A stretch of DNA of 64,000 bases from Nemertoderma westbladi. Lineage: Eukaryota; Xenacoelomorpha; Nemertodermatida; Nemertodermatidae. How positions within the stretch are numbered: position 1 is the first letter of the stretch; every line of letters starts with the position of its first letter. The stretch covers positions 1-64,000 of the forward strand of contig JAUCBJ010002660.1 of NCBI GenBank assembly GCA_032718475.1. The letters run 5' to 3'. The position numbers were made by a program, and so were the translations under genes. Shown in pieces: positions 34,314 to 45,000 of this stretch. Below the pieces are notes generated by a model, which worked only from the letters and a program-made list of their open reading frames with translations, searched no databases and was not told the DNA's origin.

Positions 34314-36500
34314 TTAGTCTTTCTTACGCAGACGGCGTTTACGCAGTTTTTTGAGGCTAGCAAGAGTCCTTTTCTCTTTGGGGCGAGCCACTTTACTAGG
34401 AGGGCTGTAACTCCTGGGTGAAGGGTGCAATACAATTGCATCAGAAGGTTTAGGATTACGATCGGTGTATCCGCCGGTCGAGGTACCTGGTTGATCGATA
34501 TCAACTTCAGTGGAGCGAGGTCTAACGGCCTTTAGGGCGCGTCTTAAGACAGCAGCTCCTACGGGTCCTTGACGGGTCGTCTGGACAATAGCGGTAGGTG
34601 GACCGTGAGTGGTGAGAAACTTCCTCGGTTTAATGGTTCTTTCCAGCTCGCGTTCTCGGGCTCGATATTCGTAGGGCCGTCGAGATACTTCCTGTAACTC
34701 AGGGTGTGAGTTGATAAATAAATCGCCATACTCAGGGTCTTGACGGATGAAATTGATCAAATGGTATGAAGTAATATCGTTAGGATTGACGTAATAAGGG
34801 TGATCTTTGATCCCATAAAACGAGTCCGGTAAAGGTCTAGCGCGTATGTTAACATCGTGTACCATGCGACGGACAAGATCCGCTCTATTGTCCGGAGGTT
34901 CAACGAGTATACCATCGACACGAGCGGCTTCGATGGGCGGACGTTGCAACATGGGAGCGTCAGCGATAAGATCTCGAGATCTTAGGTTGATATCAACCGG
35001 TTGAGGCTGTGCCGTGGCGAAGAGTTTGTCTCCGAAATGGGGAACCATCGAAGGATGGATAATGGTTTTAGAATAGAGATCTGTTATAAGAATTTGAGTT
35101 TCTGGCTGGGCTAAAGCTGCTTCTTCTCTCTCATCTAGCTCTATATGTCTCTCCTCGAGCTGATTTTCCTCCGCTTGTTGTTGCAAACGCTCATCTAGGA
35201 ACTCTTGTAAAGAGTAGGTTCGTCCACGTTCGATGTCCTCCTCGAGATTTTGTATTTCTCTATCGAACTGGGGTAAAGCTAATTCTTTCACCGCTTGGAC
35301 TTGTTGCTGCAATTTACGTTTCTCCAAACAATTGTAAGTTCCCTTTCCGATTTTCTGCCGAATAGCGTCTAACGAGTTTCGTACGACGCTCTCTTTGACT
35401 TCCGTAACAGGTTGTATCGAGGTGAAGCCGGGACGGTTGTATGGGTTAAACGGCGATATTAGATGACCGCGTCCTAATCCAGCTAGGTAGGGTTGGCGAA
35501 TATCTAGTGAGCCCACTACCGGAGTGCCACCGATCAACTGTTCGGGTAACACTAGATCTTTGAACAGTGAGTACAGTTCGGGAGGATCCGTGATACTATT
35601 AGGATCAAGAGTCTGAGGTCTAACTGAGGAATGAGGAGGTCTGACCGAGTATTCTGGAACTCTGATCATTGGTTTATTCAAGTATCGTTTGAGCCGAGCG
35701 ACCGTAGGTGATACGTCGAACAGGTTTCGCTCGAAACTCCCATAAGTATATCGTGTAAAACTGTGTTTAGCGCAACGTCTCCGCGGATGTTTATGTCTTT
35801 CCGTTAGCTGATTGGGTCTAGGGCATTCGTCACAGTAATACCAAAGACGCACGTCCTGCAGGGGAAACGCGGGTGATCGTTCTCCAGTTTTACAATATTC
35901 CTCCATCTGTTCGAAGCTATCTTGGACGACAGGTAGCGGTCGATCGGTGGTAAGATACATCATAGTGAAATAGAGTCGTTTGAGTTCTATCATAGGATCA
36001 TGATGTATACCTTGAGGATATCGAGTTTCTAGATTTTGTTGACTGGCAATATTGAGATATGTCTCTCTCAGGAATTCCAGATAATCGTTGAAGTCGCTGC
36101 GTTTATCCGGCTCTTCAACGTCTTCTCTTTCGAGTCGGTTTCGAATAGAATTCTCGTGTTCTATTCTCGGTTTATCGTTCCGACTCCGCTGGGTATGATA
36201 TTTAAATAAAACCATTTCCCTTTCGGTGTCTACATCGTCCGTATCGTGTAAATCGATAGGATGGCCAGTAGTTAAGAAGTCCATATACGTACCATTACGA
36301 TGCGTATAGCGAGTGGTGAACTTTCTATAATCCAATTCACGCGTAAGTTGCTCTTGGGACATTGGCGGTTCGATATAACGGCCATCATCCTCCGTAGTAG
36401 TTGGACCAGCGTCGCCGCGTATCAAGCTATCGACAAACGCTTGTAAAGGTAGAGTATATCGCTCCCTGATACTAAGATCATCTTCAATCAACTCAGTCAT
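34314..36500 (-). CDS. Unrecognised 728-aa accessory protein of the BEL/Pao family
   Basis: An intact ATG frame of 728 codons between the pol-remnant side and the 3' LTR, the place usually taken by env-like genes. I do not recognise the family. Visible features: an acidic, arginine-rich N-terminal half; a possible zinc site CDEC (223-226) with HKH (236-238) and CAKH (243-246); a charged, glutamine-rich, probably coiled-coil stretch at about 375-475; and a very basic tail in the last 16 residues (KKLRKRRLRKKD) that could bind nucleic acid or act as a nuclear localisation signal. There is no signal peptide or membrane segment, so it is not a typical envelope protein. A decayed relative lies at 39229-40556 inside the full element. 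A role in packaging or nuclear entry is only a guess. Confidence 0.75.
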   Translation of the reverse strand: MTELIEDDLSIRERYTLPLQAFVDSLIRGDAGPTTTEDDGRYIEPPMSQEQLTRELDYRKFTTRYTHRNGTYMDFLTTGHPIDLHDTDDVDTEREMVLFKYHTQRSRNDKPRIEHENSIRNRLEREDVEEPDKRSDFNDYLEFLRETYLNIASQQNLETRYPQGIHHDPMIELKRLYFTMMYLTTDRPLPVVQDSFEQMEEYCKTGERSPAFPLQDVRLWYYCDECPRPNQLTERHKHPRRRCAKHSFTRYTYGSFERNLFDVSPTVARLKRYLNKPMIRVPEYSVRPPHSSVRPQTLDPNSITDPPELYSLFKDLVLPEQLIGGTPVVGSLDIRQPYLAGLGRGHLISPFNPYNRPGFTSIQPVTEVKESVVRNSLDAIRQKIGKGTYNCLEKRKLQQQVQAVKELALPQFDREIQNLEEDIERGRTYSLQEFLDERLQQQAEENQLEERHIELDEREEAALAQPETQILITDLYSKTIIHPSMVPHFGDKLFATAQPQPVDINLRSRDLIADAPMLQRPPIEAARVDGILVEPPDNRADLVRRMVHDVNIRARPLPDSFYGIKDHPYYVNPNDITSYHLINFIRQDPEYGDLFINSHPELQEVSRRPYEYRARERELERTIKPRKFLTTHGPPTAIVQTTRQGPVGAAVLRRALKAVRPRSTEVDIDQPGTSTGGYTDRNPKPSDAIVLHPSPRSYSPPSKVARPKEKRTLASLKKLRKRRLRKKD

Positions 36501-37659
36501 ATCTGCTATATGAGTTTATCAATATTATAATGAGTTTATATATTAGGCTAGCGGGCGTCGCTGCCTACCCCTCTTTTGCCCCCGGACAGTGCAAGATCCT
36601 CAGCGCCGATGTACCGTCGTCGCTGTGCTTTCGCCAACGATGTAGCTACACAACGACAACGATAACCGGCACAAGTCACTCCACTGTCCGTCCCAAAGGC
36701 TTAGATGTACTTCAGGTTCTTTCTGGAGAGTTAGGGCTACTTTCACAATTGCGACTCGCTACTGTAAACACACTTTAGCAGTAACATTCACCTATAAACG
36801 CACAAATTCCACACAACTGTCACAAACTGTACACATTCGGGCCATTTGTCCGTTAGTCAGTGCCTTCCAGAATGTCACTTTATTATTAGGTATCCTTGGA
36901 TACTAACAGTGCGCTATTTATTCCTTATGTTATTCAATGGGCAAGCTTTCTATTGTTCTTTTAACTCACTTCTAATTCTAGCGTGGTTGTTGCCATGGTG
37001 ACATTATGGAAAGCTAGCGGTATAATTAGGGTAATTCTCATGCATACAGATCTGGGATGCTATTTAATAGTAATTCTTTAATGGTCAATATCCTCTCTAT
37101 ACATGATTTTATGAATTTTATCGGCTATTGACTATATATTGGAGATTCTCGCACACTAATGCACTTAATAGGGTGAATCTCCGCTCCCATGATCTATTAA
37201 TTAAAGGAATTTTGGGAATATTATAAATTGTATAAAAATGACAATTTATTAAATTCATTAAAAATATGAATTTAAATTTATTCCCGTAAATTTTATTATT
37301 TAATGTTAAATAGACACAATTTTATTCCAGAACATGTCTGGGGACTGGGATCCTTGATTCTAGGAAATTTGTCTTTTTAAGAGTATCGGTAAGTGCTACG
37401 ATATCTTAATCGACTAGAATTTTAAAGGATCTAAAATTTGACAGAATTTGACAGGTTCTGTTTTATTCTATGGGACTTCAAAATCCAGGACAGACAGTGT
37501 GATGTGTGTGTCATAACTAACTTTCTCACTTTCTTTGGTGCATTAGCTATAACTACTGTATAATATATATAACTACTGTATACTTATCTTGTTTTTACCG
37601 GTAATGTTTAATTATGCAGATTTATTTTAACCTTATTTGATGTCAATTACACAATTTCA

Positions 37660-37845
37660 ATTTCACCTGACTTTCTGATCCATGATCCCAAGTGGCAGAA
37701 GTTATCCGCGTGCTCAAGCAAGACGTCCTTAGTGCTTATGCCCTTACGATCAGACATTTCTTGAGGGCTGTCTATGTTGACTGTCATGATTTTAGTCTTC
37801 TTGGAATTGACAAAAAGACCAACACTAGAAGCAACCTGTTATATA
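37660..37845 (-). mobile_element. Non-LTR retrotransposon fragment (same family as 29330-30580)
   Basis: On the minus strand this matches bases around 29815-29970 of the plus-strand LINE, covering the segment that encodes VGLFINSRKTKI and the start of the FCYLGSWI region. It fills part of the gap between the truncated BEL/Pao copy and the full element. Confidence 0.8.
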
Positions 37846-37977
37846 TATGACAGGCAGCAGTAAGGAGCCAGACTAAGAAAGCTTGCTTATTGTTTATCTC
37901 GCAAAATTTGATTTGATTATAATATTTATTAATACTTTACAGCAATAATGTTGTTTATCCCCAATTTACATAATATA

Positions 37978-37982
37978 CCCAC
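37978..37982. repeat. Target-site duplication, left (CCCAC)
   Basis: CCCAC directly before the TG of the left LTR, matching 51428-51432 after the right LTR. Five bases is the usual length for BEL/Pao insertion. Confidence 0.8.
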
Positions 37983-39150
37983 TGTTCGCGCTTTCAGACC
38001 TTTAGCAGTTTAACCTGCCAAATTTGGATGTCTTCTAGATTGTAAATCGACTTTAGCCTATGACGAGTATTTGATACACTACATTAGCCGAAGCCAGTCT
38101 ATGCGCGACCATTCACCCGCTGGATATACCCGGGAGACTGGATTCGGAAGCCTAACCTTATTGCGGTGTAGGCCTACTGTATTATTCGACTGATCGTAAT
38201 ATATAATCTCTGACAAATATTATTCACTTTCGGGAAATATTAACAGTTCCTTTAGGACGTGGCGCTCTAAATATGTGAACAGAGTTATGACTTACACTAG
38301 ACACAACGGGATGGCTATGGATTCACGTATATAGCGCATTCTTTAGGAGATGCTTTGTTATCAATCACAATCATGCACACTACTGCACAATGCTGCACAC
38401 CGATCTGCCGACCTTCACTAATTTAGTCACATATAAAGAGAACAACGACCGATGCATGTAGTGCCTATGAAATAGCATTAGATTCACTTCAAAACCACTT
38501 TAATGTAAGTCGCAATCGTTATATGTAACCGGTCTCTCTTACCTTCAGTATATCAAGAAGATTGAGGGTTTTATGATTAATTTATCGATATTATCCAATA
38601 TAATAATATTCCATCAACTGATATAATTAATGACCGACAGTAAATAGCAGTAAAAAATGCGGTGTTTGTAGTTGACAATATGATTAGGTGAGTGGATAAC
38701 AGATATACGTTTCTATGATTAAGCCTACTAATGTTGGGCTAAAGCCTGAAACCACAGAGATTCCAAAGCCGGTCTTCTGGGCTCAGGAAAAAAGGTAAAC
38801 ATTGACCCATAATGCATTGCGCGATTTCCCGGAGGTTTCTGTACAAAAAGCAGGAGAATCGCTCTGATTGGTTGACCGAACAAAGAAACAACAGAGAACA
38901 AGGAAAAAGCTACACGTGTACAGATCAGCTGTTAGCTGTCGTCATAGTAACTACACTGTTTCAAGAGGATTTAGCGTATTGCGACATAGAATTGCTAGTT
39001 ATGTCCGCTAAAGTACACATACAGAAGAAATGGTTTTTTATGTCCACTAAAACACCAGTACAGTAAGGAAACGGCCCTTGATGTCCGTTAAAACACCTAC
39101 AGAGTACTTTGCGGTAAAAATAACCAGCTAATTCCGCAAAAGCTTTTACA
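37983..39150 (-). repeat. 3' LTR, 1168 bp
   Basis: Nearly identical to 50260-51427 and of the same length. It starts TGTTCGCGC and ends CTTTTACA on the plus strand. It contains the LTR block at 38783-39068 and the splice-donor motif at about 38538-38545. Confidence 0.92.
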
Positions 39151-39228
39151 CCGCTCCCAGAAAATGGGATTTAATTCTATAAAATATAAAAAATCACAGT
39201 TTCTAAAATATAGAAATACTCTAAACAG

Positions 39229-40556
39229 TTAGTTTTTCTTGCGCGGACGGCGTTTACGCAGTTTTTTGAGGCTAGCAAGAGTCCTTTTCTCTTTGGAGCG
39301 AGCCACTTTACTAGGAGGGCTATAACCCTTGGGTAAAGGGTGCAATACAATTGCATCTGAAGGTTTAGGGTTACGGTCGATGTCTCGTCCATTTCGATAT
39401 GCTTCTCCTCGAGCTGATTTTCCTCCGCTTATCGTTGGATGCGTTCGTCCAAAACTCTTGCAGAGAATAGGGTCGTCCAAGTTCGATATCTTCTTAGAGA
39501 TTCTGAATTTCCTGATCGAACCGAGATAAAGTTAATTCGTTTACCGCTTGGACTTGCTGCTGCAATTTACGTTTCTCCAAACAATCGTAGGTTCCTTTTC
39601 CGATCTTTTGTCGAATAGTGTCTAACGCGTTTCGTACAACTCTCTCCTCCGCCTCGGTGACAGGTTGTATCGGGTTAAACAGGGACGATGATACGGTTGA
39701 ATGACGATATTAGATGTCCGCGTCCCAATCCGACTAGGTAAGATGGGCGAATATTTAGGGAGCCCACAACCGGAGTGCCACCGCCGTTCGGGTAACACTA
39801 GATCTTTGAACAGTGAGTACAGTTCGGGAGGATCCGTGATACTATTAGGATCAAGAGTCTGAGGTCTAACTAGGGAATGAGGAGGTCTGACCCAGTATTC
39901 CGGAACTCTGATCATAGGTTTATTTAAGGATTGTTTGAATCGAGCGAGTGTAGGTGATACATCGAACAAGTTTCGCTCGAAACTCCCGTAAATATAGCGA
40001 GTAAAACCGTGTTTAAAGCAACGTCTCTACGGATGTTTATGTCTTTCCGTTTGTTGGTTGGGTCTTGGGCATTCATTGCAATAATACCAAAGACGCACGT
40101 CTTGTAAGGGAAACGCGGGTGATATTTATTCGGTTTTACAACGTTTCTCTCAAGAATTCCAAATATACGTTGGAGTTACTGCGTTTATCCGGTTCTTTAA
40201 CGTCTTCTCTTTCGAGTCGATTTCGAATAGAATTTTCGCATTCGATTTTCAGTTTATCGTTCCGACTCCGCTGGGTAGGATATTTAAATAGTACCATTTC
40301 CCTTTCGGTGTCGACATCGTCCGTATCGTGTAAATTGATAGGATGACCAGTAGTTAAGAAGTCCATATACGTACCATTACGATGCGTACAGCGAGCGGTG
40401 AATTTTCTATAGTCCAATTCACGCGTAAGTTGCTCCTGGGACATTGGCTGTAGTAGTTGGACCAGCGTCGCCGCGTATCAAGCTATCAACAAACGCTTGT
40501 AAAGGTAGAATATATCGCTCCCTGATACCAAGATCATCTTCTATCAACTCAGTCAT
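39229..40556 (-). pseudogene. Decayed copy of the accessory ORF
   Basis: Aligns with the intact 728-codon ORF but has lost about 700 bp in the middle of the C-terminal half (at about 39385-39395), about 160 bp near 40140, and about 24 bp near 40448, with frameshifts and stops between. Start-codon context and the basic C-terminal tail are still recognisable. It lies inside the full-length element, so the recently inserted copy already lacked this protein, or it decayed quickly. Confidence 0.88.
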
Positions 40557-41369
40557 ATCTGCTATATGAGTTTATCAATATTATAATGAGTTTATATTTA
40601 GGCTAGCGGGCGTCGCTGCCTACCCCTCTCAGCCCCCGGACAGCGCAAGATCCTCAGCGCTGGTGTACTTTCGCCGATGTGCCTATCGCCAATGTCGTAG
40701 CTGCACAACGACCACAACAACCAGCGCGAGTCACTCCACCGTCCGTCCCAAAGGCTTAGATTTACTTCAGGTTCTTACTGGAGAGTTAGGGCTACTTTCA
40801 CAATTGCGACTCGCTACTGTAAACACACTTTAGTAGTAACATTCACCTATAAACGCACAAATTCCATACAACTGTCACAAATCGCACACATTCGGGCCAT
40901 TTGTCCGATAGTCAGTGCCTTCCAGAATGCCACGTTATTATTGGGTATCCTGGGATACTAGCAGTGTGCTATTTATTCCTTATGCTATTCAATGGGCAAG
41001 CTTTATTGTTCTTTTAACTCACTTCTAATTCTAGCGTGGTTGTTGCCATGGTGACATTATGGAAAGCTAGCGGTAGAATTAGGGTAATTCCCATGCATAC
41101 AGATCTGGGATGCTATTTAATAGTAATTCTTTAATTGTCAATATTTCTCTTTATACATGATTTTATGAATTTTATCGGCTATTGACTATATATTGGAGAT
41201 TCTCGCACACTAATACACTTAATAGGGTGAATCTCCGCTCCCATGATCTATTAATTAATGGAATTTTGGGAATGTTATAAATTGCATAAAAATGACAATT
41301 TATCAAATTCATTAAAAGATATGAATTTAAATTTATTCCCGTAAATTTTATTATTTAATATTAAAATAG

Positions 41370-41710
41370 ACACAATTTTATTCCAGAACATATCTGGGGA
41401 CTGGCATCCTTGATTCTAGGAAATTTGTCCTTTTAAGAGTATCGGTAAGTGCTACGATATCTTAATTGACTAGAATTTTAAAGGATCTAAATTTTGACAG
41501 ATTTTAATTTATAGATTTTCTAGAGTTAACTTGTAAGTAGTTACTCTATTGTATCTGTTTGACAGATTTTATAAATATTAATAGTTAATATTTAAGATGG
41601 GCACCGGTTTATTCCAGAACATGCCTGGGGACGTTAACCACTGATTCTAGAATTTTGTCTTTCAAGTATATCGGTGGGTGCCATGATATCTTAATCGACT
41701 AGAATTGCAG
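41370..41710. repeat. Diverged direct duplication between accessory ORF and gag-pol
   Basis: A segment of about 100 bp containing TTTATTCCAGAACAT and ATCTTAAT(C/T)GACTAGAATT occurs at about 41370-41480 and again at about 41600-41705, with roughly 20 percent divergence. Non-coding. Confidence 0.7.
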
Positions 41711-42009
41711 ATGGTCAAAGGGTTTAACAGATTTATTTTGCGTTGTACGCTACTGTTAAAGTGACATCACGCTACTATATGTATTATTTAATTTCTCGCC
41801 GTTGCACTAAATATATAATATATAAGTAATTAAGTAATAAACGCGTATATATATTGCACTAATCTACCAAATAATCGCTAAAATAACATTCTACTAAATA
41901 AAATTAAAGAATACGATTATAATAAAATTACATAATAATACATACATAAATATAAAATAATAAAAAACAAATATAAAATAATATAGTCACACACCCACTC
42001 CAGACGCTG

Positions 42010-45000
42010 TTACGTTGGGGAGGCCCTAGATGTTTGTTGGATTAGGGAGGTGGTCGTGGGAAGAGTATCTTGCCTTCCATAGTTTCCGGACAGTTCTCGG
42101 TCTCTTTCCAGTAAACATAAACGACCAACTGGGTGATTGAGCTGCTGCGTCTCGAAGACAATTCCAGGTTTCCTCTTCATCCTGGAATAGTGACGATAGA
42201 AACATCGCTTCAAATACACGACGGCCTTACAAAGCCGATTCCAGGATCTATAGTGGTCCATCGCTCCTGGAAGGAGAGGTGACAGTCCCTGCGAGATGTC
42301 TGGTGTTCCTGATCTCCAGTCTCTCTCTCTGATCTCCACAACAGATCGGTTCGCAGTGGGGGAGTTTAGATCCACAGCGTCGTCCCTGGAAATGTGTAGT
42401 ACAGACAGATCTATCACGGGTTTAAATAACCTTGATTTACTCGTCCGGGTTTTAGGTTTGACTTTCTCCGCTCCCTTGGCTTGTCTAATCTCAGCCGTGG
42501 TAAGATGGGGAGGCCATTCATCTTCTTTACTTAGGAAGTTGGGTCCACCTAACCAGTCTGGAGTATCTGTCAGTTCTTGAGGAGTTGCTCCTCTGGAAGC
42601 GATGTCGTCTAGATTAATCATCTCGGGGCAATGTCTCCATTGATCTACATTGGAGTTAATATCGTCATTATCTGAGGAGTATGGTGTTCCCTCAGTTGGA
42701 TCGTCTACCTCACTGCTCTCCACTTCCCATTCTCTTACTTGATATACCTGTTCTTTTGGTAACCTTTCTATGAGAGTTCTACGGGAATGGCCAGTAAAGT
42801 ACCAACCCACTCTAGTTCTTCCCGCATAGGCTTGTAGTGGTTGCGGTTGAGCAGGCCGTTTCTCCAATGTCTCGAGCGCCTCATGCGCATTTTGACCGAT
42901 GAGTATTTGCACTCCAGGGTAATCTGTGTTGAATCTAGGTATATCAAACTGCTGGGTGAAATCGTCCTCATCCCAGTTATAAGGTTCTACTTGGCTGGTA
43001 GCGAAGTTCTTTATCGCCACCATTTTTACTGACCTTATGCTGTGTTCTCCTAGTTCATCCTGGGGGGTGGACAACGCACCTACATAATAATCCGCTATTA
43101 CTGTAGATTTCCAAACCTGCATAATTCCTGACATGTTTAACTTAGTTCGGAACTTGGGTTGTCCAGCAAAGATGTCTTCGGCTAGTTCTTTGTCGATGAA
43201 TGTTCCTGTGCTACCGGAGTCAAGAAGGGCGTTCACTATATAACTCCTTTCAGGTCCGTGGACCCTTAGCTGCACTACGGGAAATTCTCGGATTCCTACA
43301 TAAGAAGTTGGTGCTTTCCAAGATGGTTGTCGGTCAGAAGTAGTTGGGGGGAACTCGCTGTCGGTGTCCTTTTTATACGTAAGTGCTCGATACACTGCGG
43401 TATTTATCAGGTAACAGGATTCGTTTTCGTCGGAGAATTCGTCCGTATAGAATCCTTCCATCTCAGAACATTGGTCAGTGTCGTTCACATCACTGAATTG
43501 GACATGTAGTTCGGACTCACTTACCTGACTCGGGCTGTTTCGTTCGAATTCCGTGTGCAACAAGATATGATGTTTTGCGCCGCACTTTGCACACCTTGCG
43601 TCGGAGTAACAGGTTCGCCATTGGTGTCCTCGTCTGAGGCAATTATAACACAACCGCTTATCCCACATGACTTCACGCCTATCCTTGAGTGATTTCTTGA
43701 GAAATTCATCACACACACTTAAACGGTGGGGCCCGTCGCACAGCGCACATTTCGGTTTGATGTTACTTACCTTACTTTGGGTAACGTTGTGCACACTAGT
43801 TCTTTCCTCGGGCTTCCTTATATGAATTCTCTTAGGAGATGTAGGAGGAGTTTTTCTTACCTGTTCTCTCCTGTCATTGGTTCGAAACTTGAATTTACTT
43901 ACGTCCTTAGGCGCTTTGTTGTCATAGTAAGATCTTTCAGTGTCTTTCCCGCTGTCTTCTTCTTGAGAAGCCTGGCTTTCGCCGTCGTCTGTATAACACA
44001 CTGGTATTACCTTTCTCCTAGAAACGGGTTTCTCACTTACCTTATTTTCCGGTGTCTTCTCTCTGGACTGTTTTAGGAGCTGTAATTTCACTTCTCCATC
44101 TAAGAATGACATGAGATCAGCCATGGTAGGGTCTCGTCGTTGCTGTTCCATCATATATAACACTTTCTTATCCCAACGTGCACCTACTCCACCCTTCGGT
44201 AAAGTAGAGGCCACGGCTCCAATAACCATAGAACTCTGATATTCATGAGACTTACCTAACCAATCTAATTGTCTACAGATCTCCTGAATTTCATTGGAAA
44301 ACTCTATAATCCCGCTGCTAATGAATTTTCGGGGCGCTACCAATTTTGCATACAAATACCTAGCTATGTTATTCCTATTACCATTCCTGATGTTTAGGGT
44401 ATCCCAAACTTGTCTTAATCCATCTGGATGTCCAATAAACTTTAACGCCATTAACTTGGGAGATCCTTCCAAGCACCTGATGAGGAATCTAAGTTTCTCT
44501 CCGTTTGATAGCACAGAGTTCTGTATGTTATCTTTGTAATATTCATTAAAAGGTAACCATTTCATCTCATCTCCATTGAACTTGACGATCTCTCCCACCT
44601 TTACCGCTTGACGGGCTTCGGTTCTAGCCATTTGACGCGTAAAACTTTCTTGGGCCATCGTGTTATTTAATATCGAGTTATCGGTATATAAATTTCTCGG
44701 ATTATTATCAAGTCTATATGGAATATCATTGTCAACAGGTTTATAATTACCCTTAATAGGGTTTACTATAGGAGTTTCCACTTCGCTAGCAGTATAGATG
44801 CGTGTAGGCTCCACACCTTGCGCATGAAATACTTCAGACCTAAGAGGTTGACACATTGTTACAGGGGGTGGTGGTATAACCTTTTGTGTATTTACTAATT
44901 TATCGCGTTCTAACGCGATACTTTGCTGCACTTCTTGCAACTCTAACCTACTCTCTCTAATTGTTCCCTTTAACTGCTGCACAGTCCCCTCCATCTCCTG

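Larger units (their letters stand above)
33237..37447 (-). mobile_element. Truncated second copy of the BEL/Pao family (accessory ORF plus partial 3' LTR)
   Basis: This segment matches the 3' half of the full element at 37983-51427. It has a partial LTR (33237-34235), a short purine-rich tract, the 728-codon accessory ORF in intact form, and the upstream non-coding stretch up to about 37447, which corresponds to about 41505 in the full element. The distal part of the LTR and everything upstream (gag, protease) are missing. It is clearly more diverged from the full element than the latter's two LTRs are from each other, so it is a separate, probably older insertion. Confidence 0.88.

Noticed and set aside
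33237-41505. First idea that 33237-37447 and 37983-41505 are tandem copies of one short element
   Set aside because: The matching 1168-bp repeat at 50260-51427 and the CCCAC duplications show that the second belongs to a 13.4-kb element and the first is a separate truncated copy.
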